Positions 1 through 5,727 of a DNA stretch of 5,759 nt are shown here, piece by piece. Source of the stretch: Paracoccaceae bacterium (lineage in GTDB: Bacteria > Pseudomonadota > Alphaproteobacteria > Rhodobacterales > Rhodobacteraceae). Position numbers and translations under genes: made by a program. The notes beneath the pieces are model-generated. The model saw only the letters and a list, made by a program, of their open reading frames with translations, searched no databases and had not been told where the DNA came from. Every line of letters begins with the position of its first letter. Within the stretch, counting starts at the first letter, position 1. Location: assembly GCA_002400675.1 (NCBI GenBank), contig NVQY01000009.1, forward strand, positions 23,657 through 29,415, read 5' to 3'.

Positions 1-3
1 TCC

Positions 4-68
4 CCCGAACATCGCGGGCCCAGCATGCATCCCCATAGCGTCCATGTAATTCTTCTAGGACTTCGCTC
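4..68. repeat. Left copy of a 65-bp direct repeat, probable recombinase attachment site
   Basis: This stretch recurs at 4574-4638. Positions 25-68 (44 bp) are identical to 4595-4638, and the outer 4-24 differ at four positions (11, 18, 19, 24). Beyond 68 identity falls away sharply, though a weak echo (ACGGA, then GGAT or GTAT, on the minus strand) suggests older homology with a 4-bp length change. It lies about 110 bp beyond the 3' end of the minus-strand resolvase-like gene. A repeat next to a recombinase gene, with cargo between the copies, is what an att site pair made by site-specific insertion looks like. Calling it att is inference; the repetition is seen directly. Confidence 0.75.
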
Positions 69-76
69 TGTCTGCC

Positions 77-184
77 CTAGGATACTTCCGTATGCTCGTG
101 GCGATTACGAAACAGGCGATCTAAACAGGAACCGCGCCCGTTGATGTTTTCGGGGTCACTTCGTTGCGCCCGACGTTCTTTCAC
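77..184 (-). other. Possible 35-codon ORF overlapping the stop of the resolvase-like gene
   Basis: A GTG at 182-184 overlaps the TGA stop of the upstream gene (GTGA, 4-nt overlap) and opens a frame of 35 codons ending in TAG at 77-79. The product would be short, polar and rich in arginine (begins MKERRAQRSD). It could be a coupled small gene, the remains of a longer C-terminus lost through a frameshift, or chance. No family is recognisable. It ends 9 bp before the exact repeat. Confidence 0.2.
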
Positions 185-798
185 GGTGCCCTTTGGATTT
201 TGCGCGCCATCTCGGCACTCCATGGCTTGCCCGTCAGACTTTGAATGTTCGCGGCATTCAAGTGTTGGGCGATCTCTTTAAAGCTTGTCCCTTGTGCGAC
301 CATATCTGCAATGCGTCGCTTGGCGATACGATGGCGTTCGGGCTTTTTCTGTATCCAATTGCTTTGTCGCTCTCGCCACTGTGAAAAATGCGATGTCGGA
401 TCAAAGGTCTGGCCTTCCATGAGTATTTGATCGGGGAAAAGCGGTTCCAGTGCGATATTCGCGTTCTTGGCCCAATCCGACATCGCGCTATGACTGCGCC
501 AACCTTGCACCAGCGAGAAATCGACATAGAGAAGGCAGGCGTTTTGCTTGCGGCAAACATTTGCAATTCGGGTAAGCGACGCGCGAATTTCGTCACCGCC
601 GCGGTCCGGATTAATTTCCAGATACACTTCCTCGTGGATCAGGCAATAATTTTCACGGCGGGCATGGCGTCGGATCGTTTCGCACTGGTAACGGATTGTC
701 CGGCTCACCTTTGCCGCGGCGTCGATATCGTCAGGCAAACTCTTGAAGCCTGCCCAAGGCACCGGCAGTGTCCAATAAAAGCCAACAGCATTACGCAT
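181..798 (-). CDS. Serine-recombinase-like protein lacking the catalytic serine
   Basis: This is a 205-aa protein with the outline of a small serine recombinase. Residues 4-9 (AVGFYW) match the first strand of the resolvase domain. The helix near 36-50 (YQCETIRRHARREN) matches the stretch usually written SLEAQ...I..YA. Residues 88-94 (CLLYVDF) match the strand carrying the D-x-x-R-L-S-R motif. Residues 157-200 match the recombinase-type helical region (IADMVAQGTSFKEIAQHLN, then TGKPW). The active-site parts are missing: where Y-x-R-V-S is expected it reads FYWTLPV, and where D-W-A-R-L-S-R is expected it reads DFSLVQGW. It is therefore probably inactive for strand cutting and may act as a DNA-binding partner or be a decayed relic, although the frame is open throughout. 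The ATG at 798 fits the family N-terminus, and GAAGG lies about 10 nt upstream. It diverges from the cargo operon. Confidence 0.7.
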   Translation of the reverse strand: MRNAVGFYWTLPVPWAGFKSLPDDIDAAAKVSRTIRYQCETIRRHARRENYCLIHEEVYLEINPDRGGDEIRASLTRIANVCRKQNACLLYVDFSLVQGWRSHSAMSDWAKNANIALEPLFPDQILMEGQTFDPTSHFSQWRERQSNWIQKKPERHRIAKRRIADMVAQGTSFKEIAQHLNAANIQSLTGKPWSAEMARKIQRAP

Positions 799-996
799 AC
801 ATCCGAGACCTTCTTTGTTCGTGTGAATGAGGCGGAAAATCCCGAGGGTTTCCCGGCACTGGCCAGTCTTGTTCTAAAAAGGGGAGCAACCAACAACAAG
901 TCAAGCCATCAAGACGGGCGATACGTCGCGACAAGGAACACAGACAACCGTTTATTGCAACCTGCCCGGCTTAGCATTGGAGAAAGGACGAAAAAC
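799..996. other. Divergent intergenic region between the resolvase-like gene and the cargo operon
   Basis: These 198 bp lie between the minus-strand resolvase-like gene and the first plausible plus-strand start. They should hold the promoters for both directions. I see no convincing -35/-10 pair, operator or riboswitch. The minus-strand frame remains open back to a TAG at 874-876 but has no better start than 798. A run of five T's on the minus strand (from CTAAAAAGG) is the only low-complexity feature. Confidence 0.4.
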
Positions 997-1251
997 TTGA
1001 ACAACATCGAAAAGAGAGCCCTGGAAATGCAATCTACATTCGAACAGATCGGAACGATCTGCCTGAAACACGAAGATCGTCAGCGTTTCGCTGTGCTTAC
1101 CTTCGCTGCCCCAAAAATCCGCGCGCGCCTTAGCTTGTTCGACAGGAGGAATTACGCGCAATTTCACGACGCCATCGCCGCTCCAAATCTCCCCATCGCA
1201 CATTACGACGACTTCAAAGCGGTCGCCACTGACGGCTGGCGGATCGACTAA
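997..1251 (+). CDS. Probable small protein at the head of the cargo operon, function unknown
   Basis: An 84-aa reading frame begins at TTG 997 with AGAAAGGA 8 nt upstream. A shorter form would start at ATG 1027 with GAGAG upstream. From ATG 1027 the codon-position GC runs about 57, 42 and 66% for positions 1, 2 and 3, a pattern usual for a real gene in GC-rich DNA. The protein is mixed in charge and has no membrane segment or motif I recognise; its end reads VATDGWRID. It stops 48 bp before the phosphatase-hydrolase gene and is in the same direction, so it would be the first operon gene. The opposite strand is also open here (952-1320), which lowers certainty. The frame is open upstream to 388 only because it runs antisense through the resolvase-like gene. 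Confidence 0.42.
   Translation: MNNIEKRALEMQSTFEQIGTICLKHEDRQRFAVLTFAAPKIRARLSLFDRRNYAQFHDAIAAPNLPIAHYDDFKAVATDGWRID
1045..1061. repeat. 7-bp inverted repeat inside the small ORF
   Basis: CAGATCG, a 3-nt spacer, then CGATCTG form a perfect dyad. It could be a tight hairpin in the transcript or a repressor half-site pair just after the start of the operon. With such short arms it could also be chance. Confidence 0.25.
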
Positions 1252-1299
1252 CGTGTACGCGCCATGACGGCCCCTACTCAACGACAAGGAAACTAATTT

Positions 1300-2841
1300 A
1301 TGAGAACAAGCCAAACCCACCCCCTTCGCATTGACAGCCTGACCGTATCGAATGGCGATCTCGGACTAACCCTTTGCCCCGGCAAAAAGGGCGACAGCGT
1401 TTTTGGTGCCCCTTGGGGCCGCGATCTTGATGTTGACATAATGGCAATTCAGGATTGGGGGGCCGAGATCGTCCTGACGCTGGTCGAACCGCACGAATTT
1501 GACATGTTGGGAGTGCCCGGATTTGCAGAAAAGATGCGTGCGGCTTTTGACTGGCATCACCTTCCGATCCGGGATCTGCACGCGCCAGATGCGGATTTCG
1601 AACAAGCCTGGGCCGATCTGGCACCCCGAGTTGGCCAGTGCCTGTTCGATGGGGGGCGTGTTTTGGTGCATTGCCGTGGCGGGTTGGGACGGGCTGGAAC
1701 CGTGGCGGCACGTATCCTGCTTGATCAGGGCATGGCGGCCAAGACGGCCATCGGCAGAATCCGGCGGGCGCGAAAAGGGGCCATCGAAACTCCCGTGCAG
1801 GAACAATACCTCGCCAATATTGCAGCAAACGATCCGGGTGTTATGGCGCGGCGTTTCGAGGCATCGCTTCTTGCTGGTGCAATTGGTGATGCCTTGGGGG
1901 CCGAGATCGAGTTTTGGTCATTGAACCGCATTCGCCAGACATTTCCGGACGGGCTGCACGACCTTCCGGTCCATGGCGGAAACGTGGGGACCATTACCGA
2001 CGACACACAGATGACCCTGTTCACAGCCGAAGGGTTGATTAGCGCGCATATTCGCAGCCATTTCAAGGGCATATGTCATCCTCCGTCCGTCGTGCACCAC
2101 GCGTTGATGCGATGGTATGCGACGCAGGGCGGGAGGCCGCAAATGCAGATTAGCAACGAAGGGCTGATTGTCGATCCGCGCCTCCAACACAGGCGAGCAC
2201 CGGGCAACACTTGCCTGTCTGCCCTTGGCGCATCCAGGCAGTTCGGAGATATGGCACGTAACGATTCCAAGGGTTGCGGCACCATCATGCGTGTCTCGCC
2301 GGTGGCCTTTTCGGGGGCCGACGATGTGGCCGTGCTTGCAAAAGAGACATCTGCTTTGACCCATGGTCATGTCACAGGCCAAGAGGCGGCGGCGGCGTGG
2401 GCGCTGATCCTGCACGACGTTCTTGGCGGCGGCGATCCCGAAACCGCGGCTCGCGCGATTGGTGGCCGTTTCGGACGCGAAACAGATCGGGCGATCAGCC
2501 ACGCCCTGAACGTCCCGCGCGACGGTCGTGCCGAGACGGTGGAAACGCTGGGGGGCGGCTGGATCGCGGAAGAGGCACTGGCCATCTCGCTATATGCCTG
2601 CCTGTGCGCCGAAAACCTTGAGCACGGGCTGACCATCGCCGTGACCCATTCCGGTGACAGCGACAGCACCGGTGCCATCGCCGGTAACCTTCTGGGGCTG
2701 ATGTTTCCCGATCAGGTATTCGCGCACCGCTGGGCCGGGCAGGTGGAATGCCGCGACCTGATCGCCCGGATCGCGCATGACTTGACGAGCTGTTGTTTCG
2801 GGCAATACGACGAATTGACTGATCGCTACCCGGGATGGTAG
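1300..2841 (+). CDS. Phosphatase-ADP-ribosylglycohydrolase fusion protein
   Basis: This 513-aa protein has two enzymes in one chain. Residues 40-175 form a dual-specificity/tyrosine phosphatase of the CDKN3-like kind. The P-loop is VHCRGGLGRAG with nucleophile Cys125 and Arg131, the likely general acid is Asp92 (LPIRDLHAPD), and the family-typical tail AIETPVQEQYL follows. Residues 182-513 form an ADP-ribosylglycohydrolase (DraG/ARH type). GDALG is at 196-200, the metal-binding TDDT at 233-236, and HSGDSDSTG at 450-458 with Asp453, Asp455 and Thr457 as metal ligands. The chain ends with a typical W-x-G-x-x-E-C-R-D helix. All catalytic residues in both halves look intact. The expected activities are removal of phosphate and hydrolysis of an ADP-ribosyl bond with magnesium, in the cytoplasm. 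The substrate is not readable from sequence. The ATG at 1300 has AAGGAA 8-9 nt upstream. Fusions of these two domains exist in bacterial databases to my knowledge; the pairing with the next two genes is what is unusual. Confidence 0.9.
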   Translation: MRTSQTHPLRIDSLTVSNGDLGLTLCPGKKGDSVFGAPWGRDLDVDIMAIQDWGAEIVLTLVEPHEFDMLGVPGFAEKMRAAFDWHHLPIRDLHAPDADFEQAWADLAPRVGQCLFDGGRVLVHCRGGLGRAGTVAARILLDQGMAAKTAIGRIRRARKGAIETPVQEQYLANIAANDPGVMARRFEASLLAGAIGDALGAEIEFWSLNRIRQTFPDGLHDLPVHGGNVGTITDDTQMTLFTAEGLISAHIRSHFKGICHPPSVVHHALMRWYATQGGRPQMQISNEGLIVDPRLQHRRAPGNTCLSALGASRQFGDMARNDSKGCGTIMRVSPVAFSGADDVAVLAKETSALTHGHVTGQEAAAAWALILHDVLGGGDPETAARAIGGRFGRETDRAISHALNVPRDGRAETVETLGGGWIAEEALAISLYACLCAENLEHGLTIAVTHSGDSDSTGAIAGNLLGLMFPDQVFAHRWAGQVECRDLIARIAHDLTSCCFGQYDELTDRYPGW

Positions 2842-2845
2842 CGAT
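2822..2845 (+). terminator. Perfect hairpin over the stop codon, possible attenuator between operon genes
   Basis: ATCGCTACC and GGTAGCGAT are perfect complements (9-bp stem) around the 6-nt loop CGGGAT. A G-U pair can add one step, and TTTCTC follows. The TAG stop of the fusion gene (2839-2841) lies in the right arm. The U tract is weak, so full termination is doubtful. Partial termination or an RNA processing/stability element that lowers expression of the two downstream genes fits better. That function is inference; the hairpin is seen directly. Confidence 0.5.
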
Positions 2846-2923
2846 TTCTCAAGGCCCGAGCGTGGCTCTGGCGAATAGCATCCCGACCAACCAGGCTGAA
2901 ATACAACAAAAGGAATCCCAGCA

Positions 2924-3733
2924 ATGAAAATCGGGACACTTTCAAGTGCGATTGACAACGACCAGATGAGCCTGTCGTCAGACGAGCGAATAGCCATTAT
3001 TGAAACCGCCGCCAGAGACAGTTCTCCGGACATTCTTCTGGCTGCGGGCTATTCGTTGCAAACCGCTGACGATATGGAGCCTTTGGCCGAACGGTTGAGC
3101 GCCCTGAACTGGGATGGTCTGCTGGTTGCCGAGGTCATGGACTATCAGGGCGACCTGCCCAGACTGGTAGAGATCGGTGGAACCCGCTGCGATCTTTCCG
3201 GCCATTGCGTTGTTGTCTGGAGTCGGGCGAATGGCTGGCATGTCCTCGGGCGTCAGTTCTTTACCCAAAGCGCCCAGGTCAAAGCGGGCAAGAAAACGAT
3301 CGTCAAACTGTTCGAGGAAACGCTGAAGGATCGGGTGGTCGAATTTCGGGGCCACAAAATCGGTGTTCTGATCTGTGGCGAACTCAACGCAGTTCAGGGC
3401 CGCGATAATGTCACGGCGCTGACGCCCGAGATAGGAAATTGGCTGGACGGCCTCGACATCATCCTGAATCCAACCCATGATCGGATGGGCAATGGCGGCA
3501 CCCTGAACGCCAAGCGGAAGTGGCTGAGCAGTCCTCAAAATGATCACCCGAGGATTTATGTGTCCTCGTCGAACTGGAACACGCACAAACCCTGGAAAAA
3601 CGCAAAAGGTTTCATCACGCAGTCGCGCAGCACCGACACGCTTCATACGGTATTTTGCGGTGGCGAAAACGTGGCGCAGAAAAACCATCCATATGAAAAC
3701 TTTGAATACAGAGAGGCAATCTTGAATGACTAG
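2924..3733 (+). CDS. Nitrilase-superfamily (carbon-nitrogen hydrolase fold) protein with a degenerate active site
   Basis: This 269-aa protein matches the nitrilase fold in order. PDILLA (residues 35-40) fits the first core strand. KKTIVKLFE (123-131) lines up with the family motif K-x-x-L-x-P-F-G-E, giving Lys123 as the probable catalytic lysine and Glu131 as the structural glutamate. HKIGVLICGELN (144-155) is the nucleophile elbow with Cys151. DIILNPTHDRMG (178-189) and YVSSSNWN (212-219) are the usual following strands. The first catalytic glutamate, normally in a P-E pair after the first strand, seems to be Ala41 (LLAAGYSL). The enzyme may therefore be inactive, altered, or act by binding. 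Family enzymes cleave amides or nitriles. AAAGGAA lies 8 nt before the ATG. It starts 82 nt after the fusion gene, and its last 8 nt overlap the nuclease gene, so the two are likely coupled in translation. Length is normal for the family. Confidence 0.7.
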   Translation: MKIGTLSSAIDNDQMSLSSDERIAIIETAARDSSPDILLAAGYSLQTADDMEPLAERLSALNWDGLLVAEVMDYQGDLPRLVEIGGTRCDLSGHCVVVWSRANGWHVLGRQFFTQSAQVKAGKKTIVKLFEETLKDRVVEFRGHKIGVLICGELNAVQGRDNVTALTPEIGNWLDGLDIILNPTHDRMGNGGTLNAKRKWLSSPQNDHPRIYVSSSNWNTHKPWKNAKGFITQSRSTDTLHTVFCGGENVAQKNHPYENFEYREAILND

Positions 3734-4319
3734 TGAGATTTTTTCGGACAAACCAAGAGGGAAAAGTTCGCAGAAGCTGTGGGAGAAGTTGAAAACGCTT
3801 CACCCGGACGTGCAGTGCGAACGTCGTTTCGATTGGCTGTTTATTCCTTCGCAAGACGAGCGTTCGGGCCTTGAGGCAACCATTGCCGATGCGTTGATTG
3901 CGCATTGCAGGGACACAAAAGACACGCAGACGGAAAAAAAACGTGCCTGCGATTGCGATAGCCTCTTTGCCGGAACGCTTCATCCGGCAACACGAAAGCT
4001 GGAGTTTGATTTCTATATTCCCAGCCTGAATGTTGCCGTGGAGTATGATGAAATCCAGCATTTCACACGCGAACGCGCGGTCAGCCTGCACCACTATGAC
4101 AACAGTTTAAACTTGGAGTTCTCTGTTGACGACTGGGTTGGCCGATGCGGAAACCGGAATGATGCAGATCCTCCCTGCCGCGACTGGCAACGCGCCTTTC
4201 GGGATGCGGTGCGCGATATCCGCGCGTCCCAAAACGGTGTGAGAATCTTCCGTTTCGCATGGAACACCGAACCGGAGTCCAAGGAACTGTCCGAACTACT
4301 CAGTGTGGGCACTTTATAG
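3726..4319 (+). CDS. PD-(D/E)XK nuclease, Vsr/DUF559-like
   Basis: This 197-aa protein has the layout of small very-short-patch-repair or DUF559-type endonucleases. The N-terminal helix SSQKLWEKLK (14-23) resembles the usual EkxLWexLr opening. The catalytic core is EFDFYIPSLNVAVEYDEIQHF (93-113), in which Asp95, Glu106 and Asp108 are the expected metal ligands and Gln111-His112 match the family's Q-H. Residues 153-179 (RDWQRAFRDAVRD, then GVRIFRFAWN) match the closing R-D-x-x-R-D helix and strand. The role expected is metal-dependent DNA cutting or nicking, the most plausible effector or processing enzyme of the operon. The ATG overlaps the previous stop by 8 nt (ATGACTAG), with GAGAGG about 9 nt upstream. 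A run of eight A's at 3934-3941 precedes the catalytic core. Residues 60-90 look like a family-specific insertion with cysteines 61, 75 and 77. Which nucleic acid it cuts is unknown. Confidence 0.75.
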   Translation: MTSEIFSDKPRGKSSQKLWEKLKTLHPDVQCERRFDWLFIPSQDERSGLEATIADALIAHCRDTKDTQTEKKRACDCDSLFAGTLHPATRKLEFDFYIPSLNVAVEYDEIQHFTRERAVSLHHYDNSLNLEFSVDDWVGRCGNRNDADPPCRDWQRAFRDAVRDIRASQNGVRIFRFAWNTEPESKELSELLSVGTL

Positions 4320-4573
4320 CGATGGGAAATTTCTTTCTTTTGTTCAGCTATGCCTGATTCATAATAGCGTCATTTACCCGCAGTCACCAGTTTGCGATGC
4401 CCTGCTTTTCAAGCGGTCTTGTGGTTCAGGTTTGCCCGCGCCCCCACGTTTTTGGCAATCATGTTTGTCATGCCGTTACCCCGATCAATGTGGGCGAATA
4501 TCCTGAACTTCTTGATGCGCTCTGAGTGACCTGAGCGCATTGCGCATAATGCGGCGATGGGAGGTTCCGACCA
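4320..4573. other. Spacer between the operon and the right repeat
   Basis: These 254 bp follow the nuclease stop. I find no strong intrinsic terminator: the T-rich stretch at 4331-4342 has no stem in front of it. No plus-strand gene is convincing. On the minus strand the region continues a frame that runs out of the right repeat and stops at 4485-4487. The rest is unexplained. Confidence 0.4.
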
Positions 4574-4685
4574 CCCGAACGTCGCGGCACCAGAATGCAT
4601 CCCCATAGCGTCCATGTAATTCTTCTAGGACTTCGCTCGGCCCATATATCCCTCCGTCAGTCCCAGCAGGAATATAGAGCCATTC
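4485..4685 (-). pseudogene. Possible 3' tail of a target gene running through the right repeat
   Basis: On the minus strand the repeat reads SEVLEELHGRYGDAFW in one frame. This continues beyond the repeat through RIMRNALRSLRAHQEVQDI to a TGA at 4485-4487. There is no start codon near its beginning: the frame opens after a TAG at 4686-4688, just past the recombinase stop. The left repeat encodes nearly the same peptide (SEVLEELHGRYGDACW) and leaves the window at position 1. Site-specific elements often insert in a gene end and carry a replacement tail, which would give this picture. The protein is not recognised, and the differences between the two copies do not favour coding constraint (two of the three codon differences change the residue), so this is a weak call. 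Confidence 0.25.
4574..4638. repeat. Right copy of the 65-bp direct repeat, probable attachment site
   Basis: This is the second copy of the repeat at 4-68, in the same orientation and offset by exactly 4570 bp, with 61 of 65 positions equal. It starts 58 bp past the stop codon of the serine recombinase at 4697-5488, which is a usual place for the site that enzyme acts on. The shared core contains the palindrome ATGCAT and a rough dyad, CATAGCGTCCATG, which may be the recombinase contact. The copy separates the cargo module on the left from the recombinase module on the right. Confidence 0.75.
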
Positions 4686-4696
4686 CTACCCCTGGA

Positions 4697-5488
4697 TCAA
4701 AACTTCGCATAATGAGGCTGCTTCCGGATCCCGGCTTCTTCTTCTGCCATGAGCAGCGCGCGTGCTTTCTTCAGTGGCCCCCTGATCCGGGAGGTATCCC
4801 ATTCCTTGCCATGCAGGGTCCGCAGGCTTTTCTTATTCAGGATATCAGCCACCTGTGCATGTGTGATTTCAAAGGGGTCGCCATTGTAGTCACGCAATAT
4901 ACCCGCGATCTGTCGCACGAGATTTGTAGCAGAATTTGACCAGGTAATAGCGCCCAGAGGCTGAACATCTGTCCGGATATCTGGGTTGCCAAACACGACG
5001 TCTTCTGCACGACGACGCTCCATACCTTCCTTGGTTCTCCGGGATACTTCTTTCGCTTCAGCTTCGCCATGTGCAAACGCACCGGCTGTCGCGGCATCTT
5101 TCATGTCGGTCCCACGTTTTGCACAAATGATACGGTCACGGTCCGGGAGATATCTGCTGATATCGCTCTCGAACCCCGCATGGCGCGACAGACGGGCCCA
5201 ATCCCAGACGATCAGATCAGCACCTTCACGGGCTGCAAGGTCAATCGCGCCACGAAGGCCATCACGCTTGTAAAAGCTGGTGGGTCCGACACCTGATCCA
5301 ACATCATCAAAGATCTCAATCAGCTTGTAACCGGCATGGTCGCTGTAGGTTTCGATGCCCTTGCGTTGCGCTTCAAGGCTGATACCGTTTTTACCCTGGC
5401 CCGGGGTGGACACACGGACATATCCGACCGCCAGCTTTTGTATAGCCTGGTTGCGGCCAACCGCCGTCCTGCTTTTCTTCATCTTCAT
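4697..5488 (-). CDS. Serine recombinase (resolvase/invertase family), apparently active
   Basis: From the ATG at 5486-5488 the protein has 263 aa. Its N-terminal resolvase domain has all key residues: YVRVSTPGQ at 23-31 with Arg25, nucleophile Ser27 and Gln31, then SLEAQ (37-41), Arg79, and DWARLSR (96-102) with Asp96, Arg99 and Arg102. A short C-terminal DNA-binding part follows (about 165-250), with QVADILNKKSLRTLHGKEW as the helix-turn-helix and typical G-K-x-W end. It is shorter than large serine integrases and lacks their zinc and coiled-coil parts, so it is nearer to small recombinases with a recombinase-type helix domain. I prefer 5488 over the in-frame ATG at 5512 (271 aa) because GGAG precedes the former, although 12 nt away, and the latter has none. 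Its 3' end points at the right repeat 58 bp away, its probable site. Confidence 0.85.
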   Translation of the reverse strand: MKMKKSRTAVGRNQAIQKLAVGYVRVSTPGQGKNGISLEAQRKGIETYSDHAGYKLIEIFDDVGSGVGPTSFYKRDGLRGAIDLAAREGADLIVWDWARLSRHAGFESDISRYLPDRDRIICAKRGTDMKDAATAGAFAHGEAEAKEVSRRTKEGMERRRAEDVVFGNPDIRTDVQPLGAITWSNSATNLVRQIAGILRDYNGDPFEITHAQVADILNKKSLRTLHGKEWDTSRIRGPLKKARALLMAEEEAGIRKQPHYAKF

Positions 5489-5727
5489 GGGTCTACAGCT
5501 CTCCACTTGCATAGCTATTTACAGATATAGCAATCAAGCTGGCAGGACGCGTGGAAACCTATCCGATCCCCCCTTGGCTTTCACATCGACGCTGAAGCAG
5601 TGTCATTTCCTATGGGGTGGTCGTTGTTGCTGCTCCAGGGCTGATATTGCCGGATCGGTCAATCTGGACCTGTCACGGTTTCGTTCCGGTCTCTTTCGAG
5701 CAATGTTTGCTATAAAGGAGACAAGGA
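5489..5727. other. Divergent intergenic region between the recombinase and a transposase gene
   Basis: About 240 bp separate the two divergent starts. A small dyad GCTAT, 8 nt, ATAGC (5514-5531) lies just upstream of the recombinase start and might be an operator, but the arms are only 5 bp. Part of the right half, probably from around 5670 on, should be the left end of the insertion sequence whose transposase starts at 5728. I could not fix the terminal repeat without the other end. Confidence 0.35.

Larger units (their letters stand above)
25..4638. mobile_element. Repeat-bounded cargo cassette of about 4.6 kb
   Basis: The segment is bounded by the 44-bp identical direct repeats. It contains one minus-strand resolvase-like gene next to the left repeat and a plus-strand operon of three clear genes plus one small ORF. 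The plan (att site, recombinase-type gene, cargo, att site) resembles SCC-like and other serine-recombinase cassettes. Its own recombinase-like protein lacks the active-site serine, so movement would need another enzyme, most simply the intact recombinase beyond the right repeat. No empty site is available in the window, so the exact boundaries and mobility are inferred. Confidence 0.5.

Noticed and set aside
388..1251. Long 287-codon plus-strand frame
   Set aside because: Its first half runs antisense through the resolvase-like gene, whose protein has recognisable family motifs. Only the last part (997-1251) is kept as a possible gene.
952..1320. Minus-strand 122-codon frame with a beta-rich looking middle (FEVVVMCDGEIWSGDG)
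   Set aside because: It would start with GTG inside the phosphatase-hydrolase gene, on the opposite strand, without a properly spaced ribosome site. The plus-strand frame has better start signals. The alternating hydrophobic pattern keeps it from being fully excluded.
2978..3751. 257-codon minus-strand frame
   Set aside because: It is antisense to the nitrilase-like gene, which shows the nucleophile elbow and linked strands in order; the reverse frame shows no known motif.
4331..4342. T-rich stretch after the nuclease gene as an intrinsic terminator
   Set aside because: No GC-rich stem precedes it.
4409..4615. 68-codon minus-strand frame starting in the right repeat (MDAMGMHSG)
   Set aside because: It has no ribosome site and no family motif, and it competes with another open frame in the same stretch. 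The left repeat keeps only its first residues before the window ends.
5514..5531. GCTAT/ATAGC dyad as a recombinase operator
   Set aside because: The arms are only 5 bp and AT-rich; chance occurrence is likely. It is mentioned only in the intergenic entry.
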